From NCBI GenBank assembly GCA_040752635.1, contig JBFMGS010000008.1, positions 1 through 55,315 on the forward strand: a stretch of DNA of 55,315 nt, read 5' to 3'. Positions 7,945 to 16,719 of the stretch are shown in pieces; the first letter of the stretch is position 1; the number at the start of each line of letters is the position of its first letter. This DNA comes from JBFMGS01 sp040752635 (GTDB lineage Bacteria > Bacillota > SHA-98 > UBA4971). Under the pieces are notes generated by a model, which worked only from the letters and a program-made list of their open reading frames with translations, was not told the DNA's origin and did not search any database. The position numbers and the translations under genes are program-made.

Positions 7945-9620
7945 GAAATTGAAGACTTGCCATGGAAGAGTTTCCATCCGTCGAACCCCCCGGCAAGGTG
8001 GACTACATCTTCGAATCCTCGCTGCTTCAGGATTTCATAGCCGAGATACGAGCGATATCCGATAGCACAGTAGACTACCGTTTTCTTATGTGGATCCAGC
8101 TCGTCCACGAAATCCCTCAACTGATCTATGGGTATCAACTTGGCTCCTGGGATCTCTCCCGCCTTGCGCTCCCCTGGTGTTCTCACGTCGATGAGTTGGA
8201 CGTCTTCGCGCTTCAGCAGCTCGTCGAGGTCTTCCGGTTCAATTGCGCCCACCTCGCCCCGGAAAACGTTCGCGGCCACAAACCCTGCGATGTTTACGGG
8301 GTCTTTAGCGGATGAGTAAGGCGGCGCGTATGCAAGGTCAAGGTCTTCGAGGTCTTCCACAGTCATCCGGGCGTGCATGGCGGTGGCGATTACGTCTATC
8401 CTCTTATCAACCCCTGCACCTCCAACTATTTGTGCGCCGAGCACTCTGCCGGTGGACTTATCGACCACGAGTTTAACCGTCATCATGCGGGCACCCGGGT
8501 AATAACCCGCATGGTGCTGGGAATGAGTATATGAAACATAGTGGGGGATGCCTTCCGCGGCGGCCTCCTTTTCAGCAAGCCCGGTTTTTGCAATGGTTAG
8601 ATCGCAAACTTTGACAATCATCGTGCCGAGCGACCCCAAGTAGCGCAGGTTGCCGCCCGCGGCATTCGCTCCGGCAACTCGCGCCTGTTTGTTGGCGGGG
8701 CCAGCAAGCGGGACTCGCACGGGCTTTCCGGTGACGATGTGCCTGACCTCGCAGATGTCTCCGGCCGCATATATGTTGGAATCGCTTGTCTGCATCCTTT
8801 CGTTTACGGCAAGCCCGCCCGATGGGCCAATAGAGAGTCCCGCCTGCCTGGCAAGGTCCAGCCTTGGGACCACACCCATGGCGGAGACTGCGAAGTCGCA
8901 TAGGATCGTTCTGCCGCCGGAAAGCCTCACACCGAGCTTGTCGCCGTTTTCTTCGACTTGCTCTACCCTTCGACCTAGCACTACCTCTGCACCCTTTTCA
9001 CGCAGGTGCAACACGAGGGGCTCGGCCATTTCCTTGTCAACCGGCGGAAGCAGGTGGTCCATCATTTCGATGACGCTTACCGATATGTTTCGTTCGAGCA
9101 GGGCTTCTGCGGTCTCGAGGCCGATGAACCCTCCGCCGATAACCGCCGCTGAACCCGGCTTGCGTTCGTCGATAAATTGATGCAGCCTGTCAGCGTCTTC
9201 TACTGAGACAAGAGTGAATACCTTATTGTTATCAATGCCTGGTATCGGGGGACGTGCAGGCTCGCTACCCGTGGCGAGAATAAGCGCATCGTAGCGTTCG
9301 TCCCGAACCTCCCCTGTTTCTAGATTGCGGACGGAGATAGTCTTGCGTGGCCTATTGATGGTAGTAACCTCGTGACGCGTCCGCACATCTATGTTGAACC
9401 TGGACGCAAGCCGCCCAGGGCTCACGACAAAAAGCTCCTCGCGTCGTGGTATGACGCCGCCTATGTAGTAAGGTAAGCCGCAGTTAGCCCAGGAGACATA
9501 CGGGGTGCGTTCGAAGATGACTATTTCCGCATCCTCGGACGTCCGGCGTGCTTTGACTGCGGCCCCTGCTCCACCGGCCACCCCTCCTACCACAACAAGG
9601 CGCTTCCCCAACGCTCTCAA
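7941..9620 (-). CDS. CoA-disulfide reductase / NADH oxidase-type flavoprotein with rhodanese domain
   Basis: 559 aa. The N-terminal pyridine nucleotide-disulfide oxidoreductase region has an FAD loop (VVVGGVAGGAGAA, residues 9-21), redox Cys47 in SWANCGLPYYIGG, an NAD(P)H loop (VIGGGFIGLETAE) and YAAGDICE near the flavin. A C-terminal rhodanese domain (about 460-555) has active-site Cys518 in VYCAIGYRS. Such fusions (CoADR-Rhd) reduce CoA disulfide, CoA persulfide or polysulfide with NAD(P)H and help in sulfur and redox balance. The first codon is TTG; another TTG three codons in has better spacing to GGGGG. It ends tail-to-tail with the amidase gene. Confidence 0.9.
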   Translation of the reverse strand: MRALGKRLVVVGGVAGGAGAAVKARRTSEDAEIVIFERTPYVSWANCGLPYYIGGVIPRREELFVVSPGRLASRFNIDVRTRHEVTTINRPRKTISVRNLETGEVRDERYDALILATGSEPARPPIPGIDNNKVFTLVSVEDADRLHQFIDERKPGSAAVIGGGFIGLETAEALLERNISVSVIEMMDHLLPPVDKEMAEPLVLHLREKGAEVVLGRRVEQVEENGDKLGVRLSGGRTILCDFAVSAMGVVPRLDLARQAGLSIGPSGGLAVNERMQTSDSNIYAAGDICEVRHIVTGKPVRVPLAGPANKQARVAGANAAGGNLRYLGSLGTMIVKVCDLTIAKTGLAEKEAAAEGIPHYVSYTHSQHHAGYYPGARMMTVKLVVDKSTGRVLGAQIVGGAGVDKRIDVIATAMHARMTVEDLEDLDLAYAPPYSSAKDPVNIAGFVAANVFRGEVGAIEPEDLDELLKREDVQLIDVRTPGERKAGEIPGAKLIPIDQLRDFVDELDPHKKTVVYCAIGYRSYLGYEILKQRGFEDVVHLAGGFDGWKLFHGKSSIS

Positions 9621-9752
9621 CCCCCGTAGACGTCTGCTTCCCTCGCAGGCTCGTTGAGATCACGGACGACGTTACAAGCCGACCTGTTTTCAGGATGTTT
9701 CTACCTTGTCTTAGCCGCAGAATGGAATGCGGCTGCACCCTTGTGGGCTCCA

Positions 9753-9947
9753 TTAGTAGCCCTCGTTAGAGGTACTCGTATCAAGCAGGTCCGCCGTGCT
9801 CACTGTCGCTCCACAAACGGGACATGACACTACTTCTTCCGTAGATGCACTACCAACAGTAACCATGTTTCCACACTGCTTGCATTTAACGCTTTCCTCT
9901 GCATTATCTGCAATTCTTGGGTATTCATCCATATTAGTGTTCTCCAT
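9753..9947 (-). CDS. Small zinc-ribbon protein (LysW-like fold)
   Basis: 64 aa, ATG with AAGGAGCC about seven bases upstream. Two CxxC pairs (Cys22/Cys25 in CKQCG and Cys42/Cys45 in CPVCG) form a single zinc ribbon. N-terminal 20 residues are acidic and the tail is Ser/Thr/Asp-rich. It could be a LysW-type carrier or a structural zinc knuckle; the LysW C-terminal EDWGE tail is absent, so a carrier role is not supported. Lies 132 bases upstream of the CoA-disulfide reductase on the same strand. Confidence 0.72.
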   Translation of the reverse strand: MENTNMDEYPRIADNAEESVKCKQCGNMVTVGSASTEEVVSCPVCGATVSTADLLDTSTSNEGY

Positions 9948-10050
9948 ATTCAGGCTCCTTCCTTCCCGTGTGTTGCCGCAAACGGGTTTGCGATACTTGT
10001 ATTATTCCCCTCTGTCGCACGGCTTACAATGGCCTGGCAGCACAGGGTCA

Positions 10051-10101
10051 GAGACGCAGGCGCCTCTCCATGAAGGAGAGGCGCCTGCGTCTCTTGTCTT
10101 T
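10051..10101 (+). terminator. Perfect 19-bp inverted repeat followed by T-rich tract
   Basis: GAGACGCAGGCGCCTCTCC (10051-10069) pairs perfectly with 10075-10093 over the loop ATGAA, followed on the plus strand by TTGTCTTT. It has the form of a rightward intrinsic terminator, but both neighbouring genes run leftward and no rightward gene ends here. It may act bidirectionally or belong to an unseen RNA. The rest of 9948-10173 shows nothing. Confidence 0.6.
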
Positions 10102-10173
10102 ATGGTTGTTAGGTCTTACCACTTACGGTAGTATGGGCCGGCAAACGCAGACTTTCCCTATCCTAGCAAGCTG

Positions 10174-10503
10174 CTAGCCAACGGGTTGATTGTAGCCCAC
10201 CTGCTCCTGCCCGGCGCCATAGTCGGGCTGAGCCTCCGGCCGGGTGAGGCCTGCCTGGAATCCGGTTTTCACGCCCGCCGCGGCACCCTCAATCAGCGAC
10301 CGCTCGGCCGCCTCGATCATCCTGCGCACCATGTGACCGCCAACTGCGCCGCATTGGGCTGAAGGTAGACTGCCCCAGTAACCTGAATCAATGATGTTGC
10401 TGGGCAGGTTGAGTTCGTTAGCTATCTCATACTTGAATCTATCTAGAGCAGTGAGGGCATTAGGGACAACCGGGCGGTTCCTCCGGCCAGCGCCACGTGC
10501 CAT
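10174..10503 (-). CDS. Alpha/beta-type small acid-soluble spore protein (copy 1)
   Basis: 109 aa, ATG preceded by GGGGGGTGGTG. The two SASP signatures are present: KYEIANELNLP, with the GPR protease site (Glu-Ile-Ala), and CGAVGGHMVRRMIEAAERSL. These proteins coat spore DNA, shifting it to an A-like form that resists UV, and are degraded by GPR on germination. It has a Gly/Gln-rich C-terminal tail longer than the Bacillus family (about 60-70 aa). A Cys in the second motif is shared by all three copies here. Expected in the forespore under sigma-G; no clear sigma-G promoter was found. Confidence 0.93.
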   Translation of the reverse strand: MARGAGRRNRPVVPNALTALDRFKYEIANELNLPSNIIDSGYWGSLPSAQCGAVGGHMVRRMIEAAERSLIEGAAAGVKTGFQAGLTRPEAQPDYGAGQEQVGYNQPVG

Positions 10504-10802
10504 TACTCTTCACCACCCCCCATGTTTTCTATCTATAGTGTTACACCGCTGCTAGAACGTATGCTGGGAAATACATGAGAGTCGCCCATTTTGGTGATAA
10601 TAAGTTTTTTTGCTTCTGGACACTTACTGCGGGGAGTTCGTGCAACGTGGCTGCGCCATAAGAGCTCGTAAGCAAAAGCCGGGCGCAACGTATAAGCGCC
10701 CAGCTTGTCTGGCGACCCACCGTTGTTTGCAGAGCTGAGCCCGGTGATCGCGACTACCTGCGAGCAGCGACGTAACCACGGTAACCGGGTTAACCGACGG
10801 CT

Positions 10803-11096
10803 CTACGGCTCGGGTGACGCCTGGACCTGCGTGCTCACAGGCAGCCCCAGGCCGGACCGGAATCCGGCCACTGCCTCGGCTGCAACCTGTTCGGCGATGG
10901 CTTTTTCGGCGGCTTCGATCATTTTCTTGACCATGCGTCCACCAACGGCACCGCATTCCCTGGACGAAAGATTGCCCCAGTAGCCATGCTGAAAGACCTC
11001 TGCCGGAAGGTTCATTTCTTTTGCAATTTCATATTTGAGGCGATCAAGCGCGCGACTCGCACCCTTCGCGGCAGGCCGATTCTTTTTGGCCGGCAC
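10803..11096 (-). CDS. Alpha/beta-type small acid-soluble spore protein (copy 2)
   Basis: 97 aa from a GTG with AAGGGGGGA upstream. LDRLKYEIAKEMNLP carries the GPR cleavage motif and CGAVGGRMVKKMIEAAEKAI the DNA-binding C-terminal helix. Lys-rich N-terminus (PAKKNRPAAKG). About 300 bases upstream of copy 1 in the same direction, with no gene between, so the two are probably separate transcripts or a loose pair produced by duplication. Confidence 0.92.
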   Translation of the reverse strand: MPAKKNRPAAKGASRALDRLKYEIAKEMNLPAEVFQHGYWGNLSSRECGAVGGRMVKKMIEAAEKAIAEQVAAEAVAGFRSGLGLPVSTQVQASPEP

Positions 11097-11519
11097 TCTA
11101 AGTCCCCCCTTTTGACCTGGTACGTCTATGTTCCCCAGCTCGCCTGGCCGCTATGTAAGGGGCATGCTGGTCAGCATCCTGCAGACCCCCAGCTTGTTCA
11201 AGTCCACACCTAAGTTGGTCGTCATGAGACCGTTGACTTTCTCCAGCAACTAACCAAGACCTCCACAGAATAGTGTGTTTAGATGCCCTTGAACGCGTGA
11301 GGTTTCGTCGAGTCCAAAATACGTCATCCCAGTCGATGGTAAAAACCAGCAGTCTCCGTCACAGATTCGTGGAGCTTTTCACGGGCCTATTGATGGAGCT
11401 TTCTGTCAAACCTCCGATGTATACTTTGTATATGCAGTAAACCTAAGGCAGGCGTCTCATTCTCATACTCTCGGGTTTATATAGCACTTAATTGGATATC
11501 TTTACATCATACACAGGTA
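11097..11519. other. Intergenic region, no gene recognised
   Basis: 423 bases between SASP copy 2 and the PHP phosphatase, both leftward. No open frame resembles a protein, and no strong hairpin with a T-run was seen; the part near 11400-11515 is AT-rich. Confidence 0.4.
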
Positions 11520-12341
11520 TTACGCTATCGTTATGAATTCCGGCCGCCTGTTGCGGAAGACAGCAATGTACCGGAAGCCTACCGCCCTCATGAGGTCAAC
11601 TGCTTGGAGTATCCCGGACCCAAGATCCCTTACACGGTGGGCATCCGACCCCACTGTTATGAGTTCGCCGCCCAACTGGCGGTACAGCCTGAATGTCTCA
11701 AGACCGGGCAGGGTTTCGTGCACCGGGCGTCTGAGGCCGGAGGTGTTGATTTCAAGTGCAATGCCCTTGTCAATGATGACCTTGAGGATGGCCTCGATCT
11801 CGCTAGAGAAGGCCTTAAACGGAAATTGGCCGTGTTTTTCAAAGGCGTAGCGCTTTATAAAATCGAGATGCGCAAGCGCATCAAACAGCCCTGACCTGGC
11901 GGCGCCCAGTACGTTTTCCAGATACCGCCGATACGCCCCTTCCATCCCGTATCTGTCGAAAACCTCCTCGATCACGGACAGACTGTCCACCCAATGAACG
12001 GAGCCGAGCACGAAATCGAAGTGGCGCCCTGCAAGAAACTCCTCAACCTGCCCCGTGTACCAGGTTTGGTAGTCTGCCTCCACTCCGATTCCAACCTGGA
12101 GGATTCCGTCCCATTTGTCTGCGGCCTGCTGGATCGCTTTCCGATATTCTTCGAACCTCAAGTACCCGAAGGCCTCGTCCCTTGGCTCGAAGTCGGCGTG
12201 GTCGGTAAAGCAGATCTCACTGAGCCCGGCTGCTACGGCAGCTTCACACATACTATCTATCGTGTCCTCAGCGTCAGGGGAAAAGGTCGAATGAATGTGG
12301 CAGTCTACAAGGGGGATGGCGTGGCTCAAACCTTTCTGCAT
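11520..12341 (-). CDS. PHP-domain phosphoesterase, histidinol-phosphatase (HisK) type
   Basis: 273 aa. Metal-binding motifs of the PHP fold appear in order: DCHIHSTFSPDA near the N-terminus, CFTDHAD, GIGVEADY, LGSVHW, LAHLDFIKRY and VGSDAHR. This set fits HisK-type histidinol-phosphate phosphatases, which remove phosphate in histidine synthesis with a trinuclear metal site. No other his genes are nearby, so a different small phosphomonoester is possible. The ATG at 12341 has AAGAGGTGA rather far upstream (about 14 bases). Confidence 0.85.
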   Translation of the reverse strand: MQKGLSHAIPLVDCHIHSTFSPDAEDTIDSMCEAAVAAGLSEICFTDHADFEPRDEAFGYLRFEEYRKAIQQAADKWDGILQVGIGVEADYQTWYTGQVEEFLAGRHFDFVLGSVHWVDSLSVIEEVFDRYGMEGAYRRYLENVLGAARSGLFDALAHLDFIKRYAFEKHGQFPFKAFSSEIEAILKVIIDKGIALEINTSGLRRPVHETLPGLETFRLYRQLGGELITVGSDAHRVRDLGSGILQAVDLMRAVGFRYIAVFRNRRPEFITIA

Positions 12342-12559
12342 AGTTGGTAATTGTCACCTCTTTGCCTCTAATAACAGATAACCTCGGTTGGTCCCTCGCG
12401 ATCGTTGGCCGCTGGCACAAGTGGAGCGACGCCGGGGAGCCGCGAAGAACTGCTGACGATGACCTGGCTCCAAACCTGTCGTATTGTGAAGTATATATAC
12501 CCAGCTGCAAACGCCCGCTTATTGACCTCTGAAGATGGCATTGGTTTTTGGCTACCAAC

Positions 12560-13078
12560 TTAGTATAGTATCACTCCTAGTACGCCTGCAAGGAGGATGA
12601 TAAGAACAGGATGTATCTTAAGCCTAAACATCCCAAGAAGAACGAGAATTGCTATGATCAGCCCTACCAGGTCAACGAGGGCGGCCTTTGTTAGGGAAAT
12701 AGCCGCGGCAGCTACAAGCGCCGTAACCGCAGGCCGAAGGCCCATAGTGACCGCCTTGACTGCGGGCGCATCCTTGAACCTCAAGAAAAGCGTAGCGATA
12801 GCAAGTATTACCACAAACGACGGGAATACAACTCCTATCGTGGCCGCCGCAGCGCCGCCTATTCCTGCTATTTTGTAGCCCACATATGTAGCGGAATTGA
12901 CGGCGACCGGGCCCGGGGTCATTTCAGCAATGGCGATTATGTCCACAAACTCCTTCATCGTAAGCCAGCCGTTGACGTTGATGATCTCTCTCTGCATGAG
13001 GGGTATCATCGCATAGCCGCCGCCAAACGTGAACAGGCCGATCTTGGCAAACGTGAAAAACAACGTCAGCACATTCAT
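12560..13078 (-). CDS. Chromate transporter half-subunit (ChrA domain), second gene
   Basis: 172 aa from an ATG at 13078 (AAGGTGGCG upstream); the frame continues further 5' without a ribosome site. Signature motifs GLFTFGGGYAMIPLMQRE and ITPGPVAVNSATYVGYK-type block (seen as MTPGPVAVNSATYVGYK) identify a single ChrA domain with about six hydrophobic segments. Two such half-proteins encoded side by side form the heterodimeric short-chain ChrA, which exports chromate or, in natural settings, may move other oxyanions. Starts 64 bases after its partner ends. Confidence 0.9.
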   Translation of the reverse strand: MNVLTLFFTFAKIGLFTFGGGYAMIPLMQREIINVNGWLTMKEFVDIIAIAEMTPGPVAVNSATYVGYKIAGIGGAAAATIGVVFPSFVVILAIATLFLRFKDAPAVKAVTMGLRPAVTALVAAAAISLTKAALVDLVGLIIAILVLLGMFRLKIHPVLIILLAGVLGVILY

Positions 13079-13142
13079 TCTAGGCTCGCCACCTTGTCCA
13101 ATATAGACGCCCCGGCTTTGCCGTGGGGACGGAGGTGCAGAA

Positions 13143-13790
13143 TCAATAGTCGTGGCCCGGGGAGAACGTCGGGACCTGATCAGCGTCCTGCACATCGGAG
13201 GCGCGTTCCCCGAGGCCCGAAGGCTGGTCGCACGTGGCTGGTCCCTGCGGCCCTACGACATAGTCTCGCCGGAATAAGAAGTATCCCAGCACTCCGGACG
13301 CTAAGATGACCGGTATGGGATGGACATCAAGGACAACGACAGCCAGGAACACCATGGCCCCGATAATAAGGCCGCGCAAGTCTATGATGGCAACCCTGCC
13401 GATCTTGTACGCTGCGCCGGCCACAAGGGCTACAACTGCGGGCCTTACCCCCGCGAACGCAGCTTCAGCGATATGGGACTTCCTGATCTGCGTAAAAAAG
13501 ACGGCTATTGCAAGGATCACCAGGAAGGATGGCAACGTGGTTCCCACAACCGCCGCAACCGCACCAGGGAACCCGGCTTTTCTGTATCCCACGAATACCG
13601 AGGTGTTCACCGCGATCGGCCCGGGGGCTGTTTGAGCCAGACTAAGCATGTCTATGAACTCTTCACTCGTTGTCCATGCCCTAACATCTACTACTTCCCT
13701 TTGTATCAAAGGAACCATGGCGTAGCCCCCGCCAAATGTGAAAGCGCCAATCCTAAAAAAAACAAAAAACATTTGAAGAAGAAGCCGCAC
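13143..13790 (-). CDS. Chromate transporter half-subunit (ChrA domain), first gene
   Basis: 215 aa, GTG start at 13790 with GGGAGGAG upstream; an ATG six codons in is the alternative. Same motifs as its partner (GAFTFGGGYAMVPLIQRE, TAPGPIAVNTSVFVGYR). The hydrophobic domain ends near residue 175; a soluble tail of about 40 residues (PQGPATCDQPSGLGERAS...) is not part of the ChrA fold. Together with the following gene it makes the complete transporter. Confidence 0.9.
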   Translation of the reverse strand: MRLLLQMFFVFFRIGAFTFGGGYAMVPLIQREVVDVRAWTTSEEFIDMLSLAQTAPGPIAVNTSVFVGYRKAGFPGAVAAVVGTTLPSFLVILAIAVFFTQIRKSHIAEAAFAGVRPAVVALVAGAAYKIGRVAIIDLRGLIIGAMVFLAVVVLDVHPIPVILASGVLGYFLFRRDYVVGPQGPATCDQPSGLGERASDVQDADQVPTFSPGHDY

Positions 13791-14241
13791 CTTCCTTCAG
13801 TCTCCTCCCATTTCTCTTTTCCTCTCAGGTGCTTACCCGGCTACTCCCCTCTGATTCGCCATGCACGGTTTGCAGTCCTTCCTGTATGCGCGTGTTCCAG
13901 TTACCGGCCGACCGTAGCGTTGCCATGGTTTTCTCCGCTGGCTCGGTTTATCGATTTACCTGGCGCTTGTCTCCCCATGCCGGGTGTTTGCATACACTTC
14001 CATAAGCTTAACACACGACGATTGCCTGGTCACTCCGTTTCCTTCAGGTAGACACCAGCAGCTTAATTTGGTATTTATTAAATAATTTCTAAAATACTAT
14101 GCTATCTGTATAAAGTTATGAGCTATGCAGGTTTGCAAGCACAATGGAACCTCCTGTACAACCCTGCCACACATTCGCTAACATACAGTCTAGCCTCAAG
14201 GTTACACTAGCAGCAGAAACGGAAAGTGAGGTGAAGTGAAG
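13791..14241. other. Intergenic region between chrA pair and SASP copy 3
   Basis: Divergent promoter region of about 450 bases. The part 14065-14120 is markedly AT-rich against the GC-rich background (runs such as TATTTATTAAATAATTTC) and probably holds promoters. A convincing sigma-G promoter for the SASP gene could not be identified by eye. No gene seen. Confidence 0.4.
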
Positions 14242-14610
14242 ATGGCACGCGGACAAAAGAGGAACCGCGCTCTCGTGGTAGAAGCGGGCAATGCTCTTGA
14301 CCGCTGGAAGTATGAGATCGCTAACGAGATTAACTTCCCCACGAACATGATCGTGGGTGGTTACTGGGGCAACATCCCGTCCGCCCAGTGCGGCGCTGTT
14401 GGCGGTCACATGGTGAAGAGGATGATCGAGGCGGCTGAGAGATCGCTCGTCGAGCAGACCGCGGTCAACGTGAGAGCTGGCTTCAGGGCAGGGCTCGGCA
14501 CCAACCTAGGTGCTGGCGCCACTGGCGGCGCATACAACTTGCCCGGCACCCTTCCGGCTCAGAACGTAGGGCAGCAGGCATCCGGGTTTGCAGCCACTAA
14601 CCTTCAGTAG
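14242..14610 (+). CDS. Alpha/beta-type small acid-soluble spore protein (copy 3)
   Basis: 122 aa from the ATG at 14242 (GAGGTGAAG upstream), which gives the N-terminus MARGQKRN, like MARGAGRR of copy 1. It has DRWKYEIANEINFP (GPR site) and CGAVGGHMVKRMIEAAERSL. Its tail of about 40 residues is rich in Gly, Ala, Asn and Gln, the longest of the three. It is the only one on the plus strand and is followed by a strong terminator, so it is a monocistronic unit. Confidence 0.93.
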   Translation: MARGQKRNRALVVEAGNALDRWKYEIANEINFPTNMIVGGYWGNIPSAQCGAVGGHMVKRMIEAAERSLVEQTAVNVRAGFRAGLGTNLGAGATGGAYNLPGTLPAQNVGQQASGFAATNLQ

Positions 14611-14668
14611 CGACATCCAGCAATAGCTGCCCATGTTCCTGGACAAGGTTCATGGCCGCTTACAACAA

Positions 14669-14711
14669 AGAAGCAGGGAGGAGCGCCTTCGACCCTGCTT
14701 CTAATGTTTTT
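14669..14711 (+). terminator. Intrinsic terminator of SASP copy 3
   Basis: AGAAGCAGGG (14669-14678) pairs perfectly with CCCTGCTTCT (14693-14702), 14-base loop, followed by AATGTTTTT. Lies about 60 bases after the SASP stop codon. Confidence 0.88.
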
Positions 14712-14987
14712 AAAAGGCTCTGAGTCGGTCGTTAGAAGTCGTAAAGATTAGCGCCGTTCTTTAGAAGTTCGCGGGAAGTCGGCGCCGTTCTTCGCCACAT
14801 GGATCTGTCGGGCGTTGCCGGCACTGCATTTGAAATACGGCACACTTCCAGGACGCGCCGCCCTTGCGGACGGGACACACCACCTTTGCGGGGTGATCCG
14901 TCAGAACCGTGCAAGCCCCGGTATCGTCTCCCGGAGTGGCACCGTCTGCCAGAGCAGCGAACGTTTCTTACATCAACCAAGCACGCC

Positions 14988-16664
14988 CTACTGCCCTTTA
15001 ACTATCGCCACGCTGGCGCTGGCGCCGATCCTGGAGGCCCCCGCCTCGATCATTTTGCGGGCGGATTCCAGGTCTCTGATACCTCCGGAGGCCTTCACAC
15101 CCATGTCGGCGCCGACTACTTTTCGCATTAACCTCACATCGTCAACAGTAGCCCCGCCCGGGCCGAAGCCTGTCGAGGTCTTAACGAAGTCAGCACCGGC
15201 AATTTTTGCCAGCAAACATGCCTTCACTTTTTCCTCATCTGTCAAAAGTGCAGTCTCGAGAATTACCTTTACAAGAGCCCTGCCGCGCGCCGCTTCCACT
15301 ACAGCTTCGATGTCCCGCTTAACAAGGTCGTAGTCGCCCGACTTGAGCGCACCGACGTTGATAACCATGTCTACTTCATCAGCCCCGTTGGCTATGGCGT
15401 CCCGGGTTTCTATGGCCTTGGCGGTTGGCGTCGTGGCTCCCAGCGGGAAACCTATCACCGTGCAGACCTTGACCGGCGTGCCTTTGAGAAGGCTGGAAGC
15501 CAGACTCACATGCGTGGGGTTAACACACACTGACGCGAAGCCGTATTGTTTTGCCTCCTCACACAGCTTAACGACTTGGTCCTTCGTAGCATCTGGCTTG
15601 AGAAGCGTGTGATCTATCATGGCCCCCACGTCGCGAGCGACAGCGCCCACGCCGGGCGCAGCGCCGATCCTGGAAGCGCCCGCCTCGACTATCTTGCTTG
15701 TCCCAACGGGGTTCTCCTGGATACACTTTCCGCACCCGGAACACTCACCGAACAATCTCGAACACGCGGAATCGACAGCGTCGGCTCCAGTCCCAGCCGC
15801 GCCGGGACCAAGGGCATCTTGGCCGGCTCTTGCGTTCGTAGCAGGGCTCTGTACCTCGGCCGGTCTCTCCGACACGCCTCTCGGCGCGAACCCCATCACG
15901 CGGAGGCCACGCTCGATCTCGTGCGCGAGGCTCTCTGCCTCAACCAGGATTATGCCGTATTCACGTAGTTTCTTGAGGTATTCGTCCGCCTGCCTGCGCA
16001 ACGAGAAGGCGTGACGCCGTTGCTGGGTCGGTCCCCCGGTAGCTGGAGCGTGTTGCGGGCCGGAAGCCCCAACGAGGCCGGTAGAGTCCGGCAGCACGAA
16101 GTCGGTGGCGGCATACACTCTCTTCCCCTCCAGGACCGCCCCTAAGATCGCCTTCGTAACCGCGTCGTCCCCGGTGAGCAACGCAACTCTGGCCGCGACG
16201 TGCAAGGGGAGCACCGGGACCACCACTATGTCAGCACATGAAACTGCAATGGCGGCATCGTCATCGCCCAAGAGCGAAACCTGGCCCAGTGCCTCAGTGA
16301 CGGCATTCTCGCCGCCTGTAGCCCTCGCTTCCTTCGAGAGCAGGCACGCAACGGACACGCCCGGACTGCGGAGTTCGCTCGCCTGTCCCAGCGCACTCAG
16401 AAGCGCTGCTCCCCCTTCTGCCACTACCACCAGCACGCGCCCCGCGCACGTTGAGGCAGGCGCCGCGGAAGCAAGCGACACGGAGGCAGACGACACTCTT
16501 GCAACCTTCTCGTCCATCTTGCCTGCGGGTTTGCTCGAAGGCGTGTCTCCAGGGCCGGCGACCCCGAGTCGAGGCGCCGTTTGACCCCCAGGTATTGCGC
16601 CGCGACTCTTCATGTCGGCTATGACTCCGTCGGTGATTCTCTCTATCAATTCGTCAATGTTCAT
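14988..16664 (-). CDS. deoC: BMC cargo: encapsulation peptide + flavoprotein-like domain + deoxyribose-phosphate aldolase fusion
   Basis: 558 aa from the ATG at 16664, where the BMC targeting helix MNIDELIERITDGVIADM begins; the frame extends further 5' but without similarity. Domains: encapsulation helix 1-20, Pro/Gly/Ser linker to about 72, flavoprotein-like Rossmann region about 74-258 (RVLVVVAEGG, DIVVVPVLPLHVAARVAL, EGKRVYAATDFVLPD), Cys-rich linker with Cys301/308/311/314 (CSGCGKC), then a full DERA aldolase (347-558). Schiff-base Lys495 is in VKTSTGF, Lys524 in KASGG and Asp432 in EVDMVINVG. DERA splits 2-deoxyribose-5-phosphate into acetaldehyde and glyceraldehyde-3-phosphate. E. coli DeoC is about 260 aa, so the first 340 residues are extra. 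Last gene of the BMC operon. Confidence 0.9.
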   Translation of the reverse strand: MNIDELIERITDGVIADMKSRGAIPGGQTAPRLGVAGPGDTPSSKPAGKMDEKVARVSSASVSLASAAPASTCAGRVLVVVAEGGAALLSALGQASELRSPGVSVACLLSKEARATGGENAVTEALGQVSLLGDDDAAIAVSCADIVVVPVLPLHVAARVALLTGDDAVTKAILGAVLEGKRVYAATDFVLPDSTGLVGASGPQHAPATGGPTQQRRHAFSLRRQADEYLKKLREYGIILVEAESLAHEIERGLRVMGFAPRGVSERPAEVQSPATNARAGQDALGPGAAGTGADAVDSACSRLFGECSGCGKCIQENPVGTSKIVEAGASRIGAAPGVGAVARDVGAMIDHTLLKPDATKDQVVKLCEEAKQYGFASVCVNPTHVSLASSLLKGTPVKVCTVIGFPLGATTPTAKAIETRDAIANGADEVDMVINVGALKSGDYDLVKRDIEAVVEAARGRALVKVILETALLTDEEKVKACLLAKIAGADFVKTSTGFGPGGATVDDVRLMRKVVGADMGVKASGGIRDLESARKMIEAGASRIGASASVAIVKGQ

Positions 16665-16719
16665 AGGACGCCGCCGCATCCCGTCCCGTCCACCTGACTC
16701 GAGAACGAGGAGATGAGGC

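Noticed and set aside
9968..10177. Plus-strand frame of 69 codons that spans the 19-bp hairpin, as a possible gene ended by it
   Set aside because: Composition is arbitrary, no ribosome site, and it reads through the inverted repeat.
12344..12532. Small plus-strand frame between the phosphatase and chrA genes
   Set aside because: No homology, no ribosome site and crosses the promoter area of the phosphatase.
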